From Terriglobia bacterium (GTDB lineage: Bacteria; Acidobacteriota; Terriglobia; Terriglobales; Acidobacteriaceae), in NCBI GenBank assembly GCA_020073215.1, contig JAIQFO010000001.1, positions 124,001-188,000 of the forward strand: a stretch of 64,000 nucleotides of DNA. The letters are read 5' to 3'. How positions within the stretch are numbered: position 1 is the first letter of the stretch; every line of letters begins with the position of its first letter. A program made the translations under genes and the position numbers. The notes below the pieces were generated by a model that was not told the origin of the DNA, made no database searches, and worked only from the letters and a program-made list of their open reading frames with translations. Shown piece by piece: positions 51,825-59,532 of this stretch.

Positions 51825-52859
51825 CTACCGCGTGGCCGCCGCCGCACCGTTCCTCACGCTCTCCACATCCACTTTCCGAAGGAACTCCGCCGCTGCTTCC
51901 GGCAGCACCGTGTTGATGAACATTCCCGAGCCCAGCTCGAATCCCGCCACTCGCGTCAGCCGTGGAATCACGCTCAAATACCAGTGAAAATACTTCACGC
52001 CGACACTCTCGGCGGGAGCGCTCCGAATCGTAAAGTTGAAGTCTGGGTCCGCCAGCCCATGGTAGAGCTTGGCCAGCATCGAACGCAGCATGCGCGCCAG
52101 ATCGTTCATCTCCGCGGCGCTGACGTCACCGAAACTCGCCATGTGCCGCCGCGGATAGATATGGGTGAAGAACGGAGCCGGCGACGCATACAGTTCCATA
52201 GCCACGAAGTGCTCGGAAACCATCACGATGCGGGTTTGTTCTTCTAATTCTTCCTCGATCATCTGGCAGAACATGCATTCGCCGTAGTCGTCAAAATGGC
52301 GTAAAGCGGTCTGAAAACGTTCGCGCACCTGCACCGAGGTCACCGGCGTCGCGATCATCTGAGAGTGCGGATGTTCCAGGCTGGTGCCCGCGTCGATGCC
52401 GTGATTCTTGAAGATCGTGACCAGCGCGACCCGCGGGTCGAGACTGAGTTCGTCGTAGCGAGTCTTGTAAATGCGCAGGATTTCCGCCACGTAGGAATCG
52501 GGCATCAGTGCCAAAACCTGGGCATGGTCAGGCGTCTCCACGATCACATCGTGAACCCCGAATCCGTTCACCGCCCGCCGCGAACGATGCACCGAGCGAG
52601 TCGGCTGCACGTCGCGCGAAAGCGCAGCAAATTTATTCGGGAACACGCGGGCGTGCCATGGGACGTCGAGCGAGGCCGGTACCCGCAGCACTTCCGGAGG
52701 CGTCAGCTTTTCGTTCCCGGGGCAAAAAGGGCAGCTCGCCACAAACGATGCGAGCGGCTTGCGCTCGCGGTGGTGCGCCATTTCTTCCGGACGGCGCGCG
52801 CGTTCGGTGGCAATCACCACCCATTCCTTGGTGGCAAAATTCTGGCGTAGTTCCGACAT
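51825..52859 (-). CDS. galT: Galactose-1-phosphate uridylyltransferase
   Basis: Leloir-pathway enzyme. N-terminal zinc pair in CPFCPGNE (about 43-50); active-site SLEHPHSQMIATP (about 157-169), where the second His becomes uridylylated; a further CMFCQ pair near 194, and the C-terminal FHWYLSVIPRLTRVAGFE. Length 344 is typical of the short class. Start at 52859. Convergent with the AI-2E gene, with about 55 nt between the ends. No galK or galE adjacent. Confidence 0.94.
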   Translation of the reverse strand: MSELRQNFATKEWVVIATERARRPEEMAHHRERKPLASFVASCPFCPGNEKLTPPEVLRVPASLDVPWHARVFPNKFAALSRDVQPTRSVHRSRRAVNGFGVHDVIVETPDHAQVLALMPDSYVAEILRIYKTRYDELSLDPRVALVTIFKNHGIDAGTSLEHPHSQMIATPVTSVQVRERFQTALRHFDDYGECMFCQMIEEELEEQTRIVMVSEHFVAMELYASPAPFFTHIYPRRHMASFGDVSAAEMNDLARMLRSMLAKLYHGLADPDFNFTIRSAPAESVGVKYFHWYLSVIPRLTRVAGFELGSGMFINTVLPEAAAEFLRKVDVESVRNGAAAATR

Positions 52860-52992
52860 AGTGGCTCCTGGGCGAGATCAAAGATTAAGCGTACATCCAC
52901 CCTCGCGAATCGAACAGACACCTAGAGTCGTAGGCTATCTCCGGAAAAAGTCCGATCACGCAGGTTTCTGGGAAAGGCGCGCCGTCAACCGG

Positions 52993-53045
52993 TGGAGCGC
53001 CCGGCGCCCCCGCCCGACTGGATGGGCGAGACGATCGTCGCTCCA
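52993..53045. repeat. TGGAGCG...CGCTCCA element (family 3)
   Basis: Outer arms TGGAGCG (52993-52999) and CGCTCCA (53039-53045) with an inner GCGCCC-rich loop. It lies in the divergent region between galT and asd; an in-frame GTG at 52992 within it is not a plausible start for asd. Confidence 0.7.
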
Positions 53046-53096
53046 TCGTATGACTCACTATGCGGTCGCGGCGCTGGTATAAAATCACAGTTCACC

Positions 53097-54149
53097 ATGT
53101 CCACAAAACTTCCTGTAGGAATCCTGGGTGCCACGGGCATCGTGGGGCAGAGATTCATCCAGATGCTCGAACATCACCCGTGGTTTGAAGTAGCATGGCT
53201 GGCCGCCTCCGACCGTTCGGAAGGCCGCCCCTACGCCGAAGCTGCGCGCTGGCGGCTGAAAACTGCCATTCCCGCCAACGTCGCCAAGATGACGGTCGCC
53301 CCCGCCAGGCCCGAAGGCGCTCCGAAAATTATTTTCGCCGCCCTCGATGCCAAGATCGCTCTCGAACTGGAGCCGCAGTTCGCCGCCGCCGGTTGCGCCG
53401 TCGTCTCCAATTCGAGCGCCTTGCGCATGCAATCCGACGTTCCCCTGGTGATTCCGGAAGTCAACGGCGATCACATCCGCCTCATCGAAACCCAGCCCTG
53501 GCGGCGCAAGTCCGGAGGCTTCGCGGTCACCAATCCCAACTGCTCGACCATCGGACTCGTGCTCGCTCTCGCTCCCTTACATCGCCGTTTCACCCTCGAG
53601 ACCGTGATGGCGGTAACCATGCAGGCGGTCAGCGGCGCCGGATATCCCGGAGTCGCTTCCCTCGACATTCTCGGCAACGTCATCCCCTATATCGGCAAAG
53701 AAGAAGAGAAGATGGAAGAGGAGACGCAAAAGCTGCTGGGAACGCTGAACGGCGGCCATGTCGATCCCGCTCCCTTCGCCATGAGCGCGCAATGCAATCG
53801 CGTCGCCGTGGAAGACGGCCATACCGAGTCGGTAGCGATTCGTCTGAAACACAAAGCGAAGCCCGAGGAAATCATCGCCGCCTGGAACGATTTTCGCGAC
53901 GAGCCGCAGCACCTGCATCTGCCCAGTGCGCCCGAGCAACCCATCCTCTACATGACCGCGCCCGACCGTCCCCAACCGCGCTTCGATTGCGACCTCGGCG
54001 CGGGCATGACCACCGCCGTCGGCCGCTTGCGCAAGTGCAACGTCCTCGACTGGAAGTTCACCGTCCTCTCGCACAACACCATTCGAGGCGCAGCCGGAGC
54101 CGCCCTGCTCAACGCCGAGTTACTGAAAGCGAAAGGATACCTAGGGTGA
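53097..54149 (+). CDS. asd: Aspartate-semialdehyde dehydrogenase
   Basis: Makes aspartate semialdehyde, the branch point to lysine/DAP, threonine and methionine. NADP motif GILGATGIVGQRFIQML is at residues 8-24, catalytic Cys in TNPNCSTIGL (about 146-155), and QAVSGAGYPGV (about 182) with the catalytic His in LSHNTIRGAAG (about 322). The GAGYPG and length 351 fit the class common to archaea, fungi and many bacteria rather than the enterobacterial one. ATG 53097 is chosen. First gene of the DAP cluster, followed by lysC after word hairpin D. Confidence 0.95.
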   Translation: MSTKLPVGILGATGIVGQRFIQMLEHHPWFEVAWLAASDRSEGRPYAEAARWRLKTAIPANVAKMTVAPARPEGAPKIIFAALDAKIALELEPQFAAAGCAVVSNSSALRMQSDVPLVIPEVNGDHIRLIETQPWRRKSGGFAVTNPNCSTIGLVLALAPLHRRFTLETVMAVTMQAVSGAGYPGVASLDILGNVIPYIGKEEEKMEEETQKLLGTLNGGHVDPAPFAMSAQCNRVAVEDGHTESVAIRLKHKAKPEEIIAAWNDFRDEPQHLHLPSAPEQPILYMTAPDRPQPRFDCDLGAGMTTAVGRLRKCNVLDWKFTVLSHNTIRGAAGAALLNAELLKAKGYLG

Positions 54150-54159
54150 GAAGCGTTTT

Positions 54160-54257
54160 CACCACAGAGACACAGAGGCACGGAGGAAGGCAACATCATG
54201 TCTGTGTCTTTCCGAGTTTTAACAAGATTTTCTCTGTGCCTCTGTGTCTCTGTGGTG
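54160..54257. repeat. Word hairpin D: CACCACAGAGACACAGAGGC arms before lysC
   Basis: Arms 54160-54186 and 54231-54257 are inverted with 25 of 27 matching; the first 22 nt are perfect. Each arm is a purine-rich (AC)AGAG word repeated with small changes. The loop is 44 nt. It lies between asd and lysC, and the right arm ends 35 nt before the lysC start, so it may fold in the mRNA leader. Confidence 0.85.
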
Positions 54258-54291
54258 GGTCCTTCCCTGTCCCTAAGGAGCACCCCCGCCC

Positions 54292-55665
54292 ATGATCGTC
54301 ATGAAGTTCGGCGGGACTTCCGTACAAGACGCGAAAGCCATCGAGCGCGTGGCCCACATCGTCCAGGGCCGCCTCGCCGACCGCCCCGTCGTGGTGGTCA
54401 GCGCCATGGCCAAGGTCACCGATTCCCTGCTCGCCATGGGCAAGGCGGCCGGAGGCGGTGATCGTAAGACCGCCCTCAAAATGGCGCGCGCCCTCCGCGA
54501 ACGCCACTACGACACCGCCGGAGAACTTCTCGGCACCGCCCTCTTCACCGAATTTCACGGCGACCTCGGCGCCGACTTCGAAGATCTCGACGAGCTCCTG
54601 CGCGGCATTGGCGCGGTCGGCGAAATCACTCCCCGTACTTACGATTACGTTGCCTCGTTCGGGGAAGTGCTTTCCAGCAAGATCGTGGCCGCCGCGTTCG
54701 TTGCCCGCGGATTGCCCGGCGCGCACCTGGATTCGCGCCAGTGTCTGCTCACCGACAGCAGCTATACCCACGCCGTTCCGCAGTTCGAAGAAACGAACGA
54801 GCGTTTGTGCAAGCGCGTCCAGCCGCTCATCGACTCCGGCAAGGTCCCGGTAATGGGCGGATTCATCGGCTCCAATCGCGCCGGTATCACCACCACCATC
54901 GGCCGCGGAGGCTCCGATTTCTCCGCCGCCATTTTTGGCGCCGGCCTGAACGCCGAGCGCATCGAAATCTGGACCGACGTCGACGGCATGATGACCACCG
55001 ATCCCCGCCTTTGTCCCGATGCCCGCCGCATCAAGGTCATCAGCTTTGACGAGGCCGCAGAACTCGCCTACTTCGGAGCCAAGGTCCTGCATCCCGCAAC
55101 CGTGCTGCCCGCGATTCAGAAAAACATTCCCGTCTATGTTCTGAACTCGCTCAACCCTACCTGCGAAGGCACCAAGGTGACGGCGCGAGCCCCGCGCTGC
55201 GCGAATATTTTCAAGGCCATCGCGCTCAAAAAGAAGATCACGCTGGTAGAAGTGGCGGCGCCTCGTCGTCTGCTGGTCCACGGATATTTGAAATCCATCT
55301 TTGAGATCTTCGACCACCACGAGGTAGCCGTGGACGTAGTCTCGACCTCGGAAGTCAGCGTTTCGGTCACGGCCGAGACCAACGAAGCCATCCCCGCGCT
55401 GGCCGCGGATCTGGCGAAACTCGCGGACGTGAAGTATGAGGGCCGCAAGGCGATCGTCTGCCTGGTGGGCGAAAATTTGCGTGAAACGCCGGGGATTGCC
55501 GCCAAAGTCTTCGGCATTCTCGAGGATGTAAAGATTCGCATGATTTCGCAGGGCGCTTCCGAAATCAATCTGACCTTCGTGATCGAAGAAAGTGACGCCG
55601 CCGAGGTGGTCCGCCGCCTGCACCACGCATTCTTCGCGGAGGCCGATCCGGAAGTATTCGCGTAG
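54292..55665 (+). CDS. lysC: Aspartate kinase, monofunctional
   Basis: Phosphorylates aspartate, the first step of DAP/lysine and threonine synthesis. N-terminal MKFGGTSVQD (residues 4-13), AMAKVTDSL, EVLSSK (about 125), and GRGGSDFSAA (about 203), with WTDVDGMMTTDPR. Two C-terminal ACT domains (about residues 310-450; VDVVSTSEVSVSVT, IRMISQGASEINLTFV) provide feedback inhibition. Length 457, monofunctional with no homoserine dehydrogenase domain. No lysine riboswitch-like leader was recognised; a word hairpin lies upstream instead. AAGGAG precedes ATG 54292. Confidence 0.95.
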   Translation: MIVMKFGGTSVQDAKAIERVAHIVQGRLADRPVVVVSAMAKVTDSLLAMGKAAGGGDRKTALKMARALRERHYDTAGELLGTALFTEFHGDLGADFEDLDELLRGIGAVGEITPRTYDYVASFGEVLSSKIVAAAFVARGLPGAHLDSRQCLLTDSSYTHAVPQFEETNERLCKRVQPLIDSGKVPVMGGFIGSNRAGITTTIGRGGSDFSAAIFGAGLNAERIEIWTDVDGMMTTDPRLCPDARRIKVISFDEAAELAYFGAKVLHPATVLPAIQKNIPVYVLNSLNPTCEGTKVTARAPRCANIFKAIALKKKITLVEVAAPRRLLVHGYLKSIFEIFDHHEVAVDVVSTSEVSVSVTAETNEAIPALAADLAKLADVKYEGRKAIVCLVGENLRETPGIAAKVFGILEDVKIRMISQGASEINLTFVIEESDAAEVVRRLHHAFFAEADPEVFA

Positions 55666-55675
55666 GTGCCTTTAC

Positions 55676-55766
55676 CGCCGAGACCCCGAGGTCGCGATGA
55701 AAAAACAAGAACGGGAACTAAGCACCTGTTTTCCCAGATTTTCTCGGCGCCGTCGGCGTCTCGGCG
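55676..55766. repeat. Word hairpin E: CGCCGAGAC-type arms between lysC and dapB
   Basis: Arms 55676-55701 and 55741-55766 are inverted with 20 of 26 positions matching. The word is CGCCGAGA(C), repeated twice in each arm. The 39-nt loop is AT-rich. It begins 11 nt after the lysC stop; an ATG at its right edge (55767) is in frame with dapB. Confidence 0.75.
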
Positions 55767-55781
55767 ATGAGAGGCTTTAGC

Positions 55782-56468
55782 ATGAATCTTCTAATTCTCG
55801 GCCGTGGCAAAACCGGATCAGTAGTCGCGGAGGTCGCGCGCCAGCGCCGCCACCATGTGCGTGTCTTATCCGCCGCGGAAAATTCCAACGCCAGCGCCCT
55901 CACCCCCGATGCGCTCGCCACCTTCGACGCCGCCATCGACTTCACCACGCCCGCTGCTGCCGTCGCCAACGCCGAAGCCTGCATCCGCGCCAGGAAAAAC
56001 CTCGTCGTCGGTACCACCGGCTGGTCCGATCAACTGCCGCGCCTGCGCGAGATGGTCCTTTCCGCCAAGACCGGGTTCCTCTACGGATCGAATTTCTCCA
56101 TTGGCGTCAACCTGTTCTTCGAAATCGTCGCCACCGCCGGGGCGGCCCTCAAATACGACTACCAGGGTCAGATTTTCGAGCGTCATCATGCCCAAAAGAA
56201 AGACGCTCCTTCGGGAACCGCGATCACGCTCCAGAAGATTGTGCGCGAGTCCGGAGGCCAGGAAAAAGAAGTCGAGATCGTCTCCTTCCGCGAAGGCGAC
56301 GTGGTCGGCATGCACGAAATCACTTTTGATTCTCTCAACGACCGGATCTATCTTTGCCACGACGCGAAATCGCGCCGCGGATTCGCAGAGGGCGCGGTGC
56401 GCGCCGCCGAGTGGCTGGCGGGGAAAACTGGGTTCTACGAGTTCCGCAACGTCTGGCGCGACCTTTAG
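55782..56468 (+). CDS. dapB: 4-hydroxy-tetrahydrodipicolinate reductase
   Basis: Second DAP-specific step. N-terminal nucleotide motif LILGRGKTGSVVAEVA (residues 3-18), NLVVGTTGWSDQL (about 74), the active-site FERHHAQKKDAPSGTA (about 133-148), where His-His and Lys are catalytic, and the SSNFSIGVN-like YGSNFSIGVNLFF. Length 228 is shorter than E. coli (273). ATG 55782 with GAGAGG is chosen over the ATG 55767 at the edge of word hairpin E. Follows lysC in the same direction. Confidence 0.93.
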   Translation: MNLLILGRGKTGSVVAEVARQRRHHVRVLSAAENSNASALTPDALATFDAAIDFTTPAAAVANAEACIRARKNLVVGTTGWSDQLPRLREMVLSAKTGFLYGSNFSIGVNLFFEIVATAGAALKYDYQGQIFERHHAQKKDAPSGTAITLQKIVRESGGQEKEVEIVSFREGDVVGMHEITFDSLNDRIYLCHDAKSRRGFAEGAVRAAEWLAGKTGFYEFRNVWRDL

Positions 56469-56503
56469 GCGCAAGTCCGACGCTGCTGTGGCCGCTGGCA
56501 ACT

Positions 56504-56544
56504 GCCGAGCTACGCTCGGCTTGGACGGGCGAGGTCGCCCGTCC
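56504..56544. repeat. Two-hairpin element (family 3), copy 2
   Basis: GCCGAGC/GCTCGGC (56504-56510 and 56514-56520) then GGACGGGCG/CGCCCGTCC (56523-56531 and 56536-56544, loop AGGT). Order, spacing and flanks (CTG before, CCCACAC after) match 9039-9086, including the almost identical second hairpin. Lies between dapB and dapA. Confidence 0.85.
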
Positions 56545-56600
56545 CCACACCAGCAACCCCTCCTCATGCAAGCACTCGCGAGAAGAGTTATCCTTACCCC

Positions 56601-57731
56601 ATGCAACTGCGAGGCTGTGGTACCGCTCTGGTCACACCGTTCTCTCAGGACGGTGCTGTCGACGAAAACGCACTCCGCAACCTGGTCGCCTGGCAGGTCG
56701 AATCGGGCATCGACTTTCTGATTCCCTGCGGCACTACCGGCGAAACTCCCACCCTCACCCACGACGAGTGGCTGCGCGTCATCGACGTCACCATCGAAGT
56801 CGTCGCCGGACGTGTGCCCATCGTCGCCGGCGCCACCTCCAACTCAACCCACGAGGCTGTCGCTAAAGCGAAAGAAGTGGCGGCGCGCCCGGGAGTCAAC
56901 GCCATCCTCACCGCGTCGCCCTACTACAACAAGCCGACGCAGGAAGGTCAGTACCGTCATTTCCGCGCCATCGCCGAAGCCGTCGACAAACCCGTCATCG
57001 TCTATAACGTGCCCGGCCGCACCTCCGCTAACCTCGAACCCGCGACCCTGGCGCGCTTGACCGAGGTCGCCAACATCGCGGGTGTGAAAGAAGCGAGCGG
57101 CAACATGACGCAGATCGCCGAGGTGCTCAATCTGGTGCCACAAAGTTTTCTGGTGCTCTCTGGCGACGACGCCGTGACTTTGCCCGTGATTGCGCTCGGA
57201 GGCGTAGGCGTAATCTCGGTTGCGTCCAACGAAATTCCCCGCGAAATGGCGGAGATGACGCGCGCCGCTCTGAACAACGACTGGACCACGGCCCGCACCC
57301 TCCACCGCAAGTATTTTCCCCTGATGCAGGCCAACTTCATCGAGTCGAGTCCGCTGCCGGTAAAAGCCGTCCTCGCCATGATGGGCAAGATCGAAGAGGT
57401 CTATCGCCTGCCCCTGCTTCCCATGCGCCGCGACACGCGCTCCAAGCTGCAGAAGATCGCCACCGACGCCGGATTGATTACCCGGCCCGCCGCTCCGCCG
57501 GTTGCAGCCGCCGAATTCTATGTCTACGAAAATTGGGCAGCGGGCCCGCACAAAGCGATCCTGCACCGCTCCTCCTGTGGACAGTGCAGCTCCGGCAAAG
57601 GACGCCCCGCCGGCCACGATCCCAATCATTCCCGCTGGCACGGACCCTACACCAATCTCGCCGAGGCGCGCGAGGCAACCCATCAGATGCCGGGTGTTCT
57701 GATCCGCAGCGAATGCAAGTGCGTGGCGTAG
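56601..57731 (+). CDS. dapA: 4-hydroxy-tetrahydrodipicolinate synthase with extra C-terminal Cys-containing domain
   Basis: Condenses pyruvate and aspartate semialdehyde. DapA motifs: GTTGETPTLTHDEWLRVI (about 44-61), active-site Tyr in SPYYNKPTQEGQY (about 107-120; second Tyr in the same loop), YNVPGRTSANL, and Schiff-base Lys in AGVKEASGNM (about 160-169). The typical enzyme ends near residue 290-295. Here 80 more residues follow, with FYVYENW (about 304), RSSCGQCSSGKG (about 325), SRWHGPYTNLAEA and a final ECKCVA. The reading frame is continuous. This tail looks like a small stand-alone domain found elsewhere, possibly zinc-binding by two CxxC-like pairs; it is not in standard DapA. Confidence 0.93.
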   Translation: MQLRGCGTALVTPFSQDGAVDENALRNLVAWQVESGIDFLIPCGTTGETPTLTHDEWLRVIDVTIEVVAGRVPIVAGATSNSTHEAVAKAKEVAARPGVNAILTASPYYNKPTQEGQYRHFRAIAEAVDKPVIVYNVPGRTSANLEPATLARLTEVANIAGVKEASGNMTQIAEVLNLVPQSFLVLSGDDAVTLPVIALGGVGVISVASNEIPREMAEMTRAALNNDWTTARTLHRKYFPLMQANFIESSPLPVKAVLAMMGKIEEVYRLPLLPMRRDTRSKLQKIATDAGLITRPAAPPVAAAEFYVYENWAAGPHKAILHRSSCGQCSSGKGRPAGHDPNHSRWHGPYTNLAEAREATHQMPGVLIRSECKCVA

Positions 57732-57776
57732 GTCCTGTGTTGCATAGTTCCCGTGGTGCAGGTGCGATTCGTATCG

Positions 57777-57830
57777 GGTATGCCTTCAGGCATACCATAA
57801 CTGCCATCTTCTGAATGCGCCTTTAGGCGC
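57777..57830. repeat. Bipartite two-hairpin element (family 2), copy 3
   Basis: GGTATGCC/GGCATACC (57777-57784 and 57789-57796, loop TTCA), spacer 20 nt, then GCGCCT/AGGCGC (57817-57822 and 57825-57830, loop TT). The 5' flank TTCGTATC and the first stem core GGTAT are shared with copy 1 at 41617-41646. Confidence 0.9.
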
Positions 57831-57906
57831 TGAAGTGTCACCACAGTCTCATAAGGACGCGTCGACCTGTAAATGCTAAAGTTGTTTGCCGCTGGAGGAA
57901 GAATCT

Positions 57907-58626
57907 ATGAATCGCTCTCTCTTCCATTTCGCTGCCCCGCTTTTGTTCGCGAGTCTCAGCCTGGCGCAGCAGCCGGCGACCGCTCCCGCGCACCATCGCG
58001 CGCACGCCGCAACCGCGCCTCTCCCGCCCACCGACAAGATCTGGGCCAACCTGATGGCCGGCAACCAGCGTTTTGTGGCGGGCAAAACGCATGCGTACGC
58101 CGTGGTTTCCCTTCGTCGCGAACTAGCCTCAGGGCAGAAACCTCATGTGATTGTTCTCTCTTGCTCCGACAGCCGGGTCGCTCCAGAATTAGTCTTCGAC
58201 CAAAGCCTCGGCGACCTTTTTGTCGTGCGCACCGCCGGGAATGTGGCCGACCCCGTGGGCCTGGGCAGCATCGAGTATGCCGTGGATCATATTCATAGCC
58301 CGGTCCTGGTCGTCCTCGGCCACCAAAAGTGCGGCGCCGTAACGGCCGCCTGTTCGGGCGAGAAGATGCCGAGCCGCAATCTTGAAGCCATCGTCGACAA
58401 GATCAATCCCGCTGTTACGCAGGCCAAAACCTACGCCAAGTCTGACGACTTGATCGAATCGGCAATCAAGGAGAACGTCCACCAAAGTGCGAAAGATCTG
58501 TTGGCGAACAGCGAGATCGTGCGCGACGCGGTCAAAGCCGGTAAGCTCACCATCATCGAAGCCGAATACCAACTCGCGAGCGGTGAAGTAGTGCGCCTGA
58601 ACCCGCCCGCAAGTGGTCAGAATTAG
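57907..58626 (+). CDS. Beta-class carbonic anhydrase, exported
   Basis: Interconverts CO2 and bicarbonate. Signal peptide about residues 1-20 ([17 protein letters not shown]), then a Pro/His-rich linker. Zinc ligands: Cys in [12 protein letters not shown] (about 84) and His/Cys in [11 protein letters not shown] (about 136), with the Asp-Arg pair of CSDSR. Length 239 is normal for the exported form. GGAGGAAG precedes ATG 57907. Sits between dapA and dapD on the same strand, with repeats on its left side; a link to the DAP pathway is not obvious. Confidence 0.93.
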   Translation: MNRSLFHFAAPLLFASLSLAQQPATAPAHHRAHAATAPLPPTDKIWANLMAGNQRFVAGKTHAYAVVSLRRELASGQKPHVIVLSCSDSRVAPELVFDQSLGDLFVVRTAGNVADPVGLGSIEYAVDHIHSPVLVVLGHQKCGAVTAACSGEKMPSRNLEAIVDKINPAVTQAKTYAKSDDLIESAIKENVHQSAKDLLANSEIVRDAVKAGKLTIIEAEYQLASGEVVRLNPPASGQN

Positions 58627-58637
58627 CGGAGGCAAGA

Positions 58638-59498
58638 ATTCTATCCACATTGCAATCGGCCATTGAGCGCCTGGCGTCGTCCGAAATAGCGTTCGAAAAG
58701 AGGGGCGAAGCGATCGGCAACGCCGAAGAAGCCCGCCGCATCTTTCTCGATTTCCGTGCCGCTTTGACGCGCGGCGAGGTTCGCGCCGCCGAAAAGATCG
58801 GCGGCCGCTGGACCACGAATGCCTGGGTCAAGCAAGGCATCCTGCTCGGCTTCCGTCTCGGAGAGCTAAAGGAAATGTCGGACGGCGACGTGCTCTCCTT
58901 CGTCGACAAAGACACGTTCCCTGCCCGCCGCGTAACCCTTGCCGATCGGATTCGCCTGGTGCCTGGAGGCTCTTCCATCCGCGAAGGCGCCTATGTGGCG
59001 CCCTCGGTTATCTGCATGCCTCCCATGTTCATCAACGTCGGCGCTTATGTAGACGAAGGTTCGATGATCGATTCGCACGCTCTGGTAGGCTCGTGCGCGC
59101 AGGTAGGCAAGCGCGTCCACCTAAGCGCCGCCGCGCAGGTAGGAGGGGTGCTCGAACCCATCAACGCCGCCCCGGTGATCATCGAAGACGACGTGCTGAT
59201 TGGCGGCAATTGCGGAATCTACGAAGGCACGCTGGTCCGAGCCCGCGCCGTGCTGGGCTCGGGAACGATCCTCACCCGCTCCACTCCGCTCTACGATCTG
59301 GTACGAGGAGAAATCTACCGCGCGACCTCCGAGCGCCCGCTGGAAGTCCCAGAGAATGCCGTAGTCGTCCCTGGCTCGCGCGCCGTGAAAAAAGGAAAAG
59401 GTACAGAGTGGAATCTTTCGCTCTACACGCCGGTGATCGTGAAGTATCGCGACGAAAAGACCGAGCGAGGGATTGAACTGGAAGACTGGCTTCGGTAG
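58638..59498 (+). CDS. dapD: 2,3,4,5-tetrahydropyridine-2,6-dicarboxylate N-succinyltransferase
   Basis: Succinylates tetrahydrodipicolinate in the succinylase branch of DAP synthesis. The N-terminal helical domain is followed by a left-handed beta-helix of hexapeptide repeats ([51 protein letters not shown]), and the signature [19 protein letters not shown] is present. The length (about 286 residues with the start used here) is normal. The start is a problem: the only standard start near the strong GGAGG (58628-58632) is missing. ATT at 58638 has 5-nt spacing, and TTG 58650 is 17 nt away. ATT is used here; TTG is the alternative. Confidence 0.9.
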   Translation: MLSTLQSAIERLASSEIAFEKRGEAIGNAEEARRIFLDFRAALTRGEVRAAEKIGGRWTTNAWVKQGILLGFRLGELKEMSDGDVLSFVDKDTFPARRVTLADRIRLVPGGSSIREGAYVAPSVICMPPMFINVGAYVDEGSMIDSHALVGSCAQVGKRVHLSAAAQVGGVLEPINAAPVIIEDDVLIGGNCGIYEGTLVRARAVLGSGTILTRSTPLYDLVRGEIYRATSERPLEVPENAVVVPGSRAVKKGKGTEWNLSLYTPVIVKYRDEKTERGIELEDWLR

Positions 59499-59532
59499 AC
59501 AACCTTCGTGCGCGTTCTGCAGAATATTGCAG

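Noticed and set aside
52992..53096. GTG start for asd at 52992
   Set aside because: The 35 extra residues translate a palindromic element; the NADP-binding start at 53097 fits the family.
54150..54291. Lysine riboswitch in front of lysC
   Set aside because: The space is filled by a simple two-arm hairpin of repeated words and lacks the multi-helix junction sequence of the L-box.
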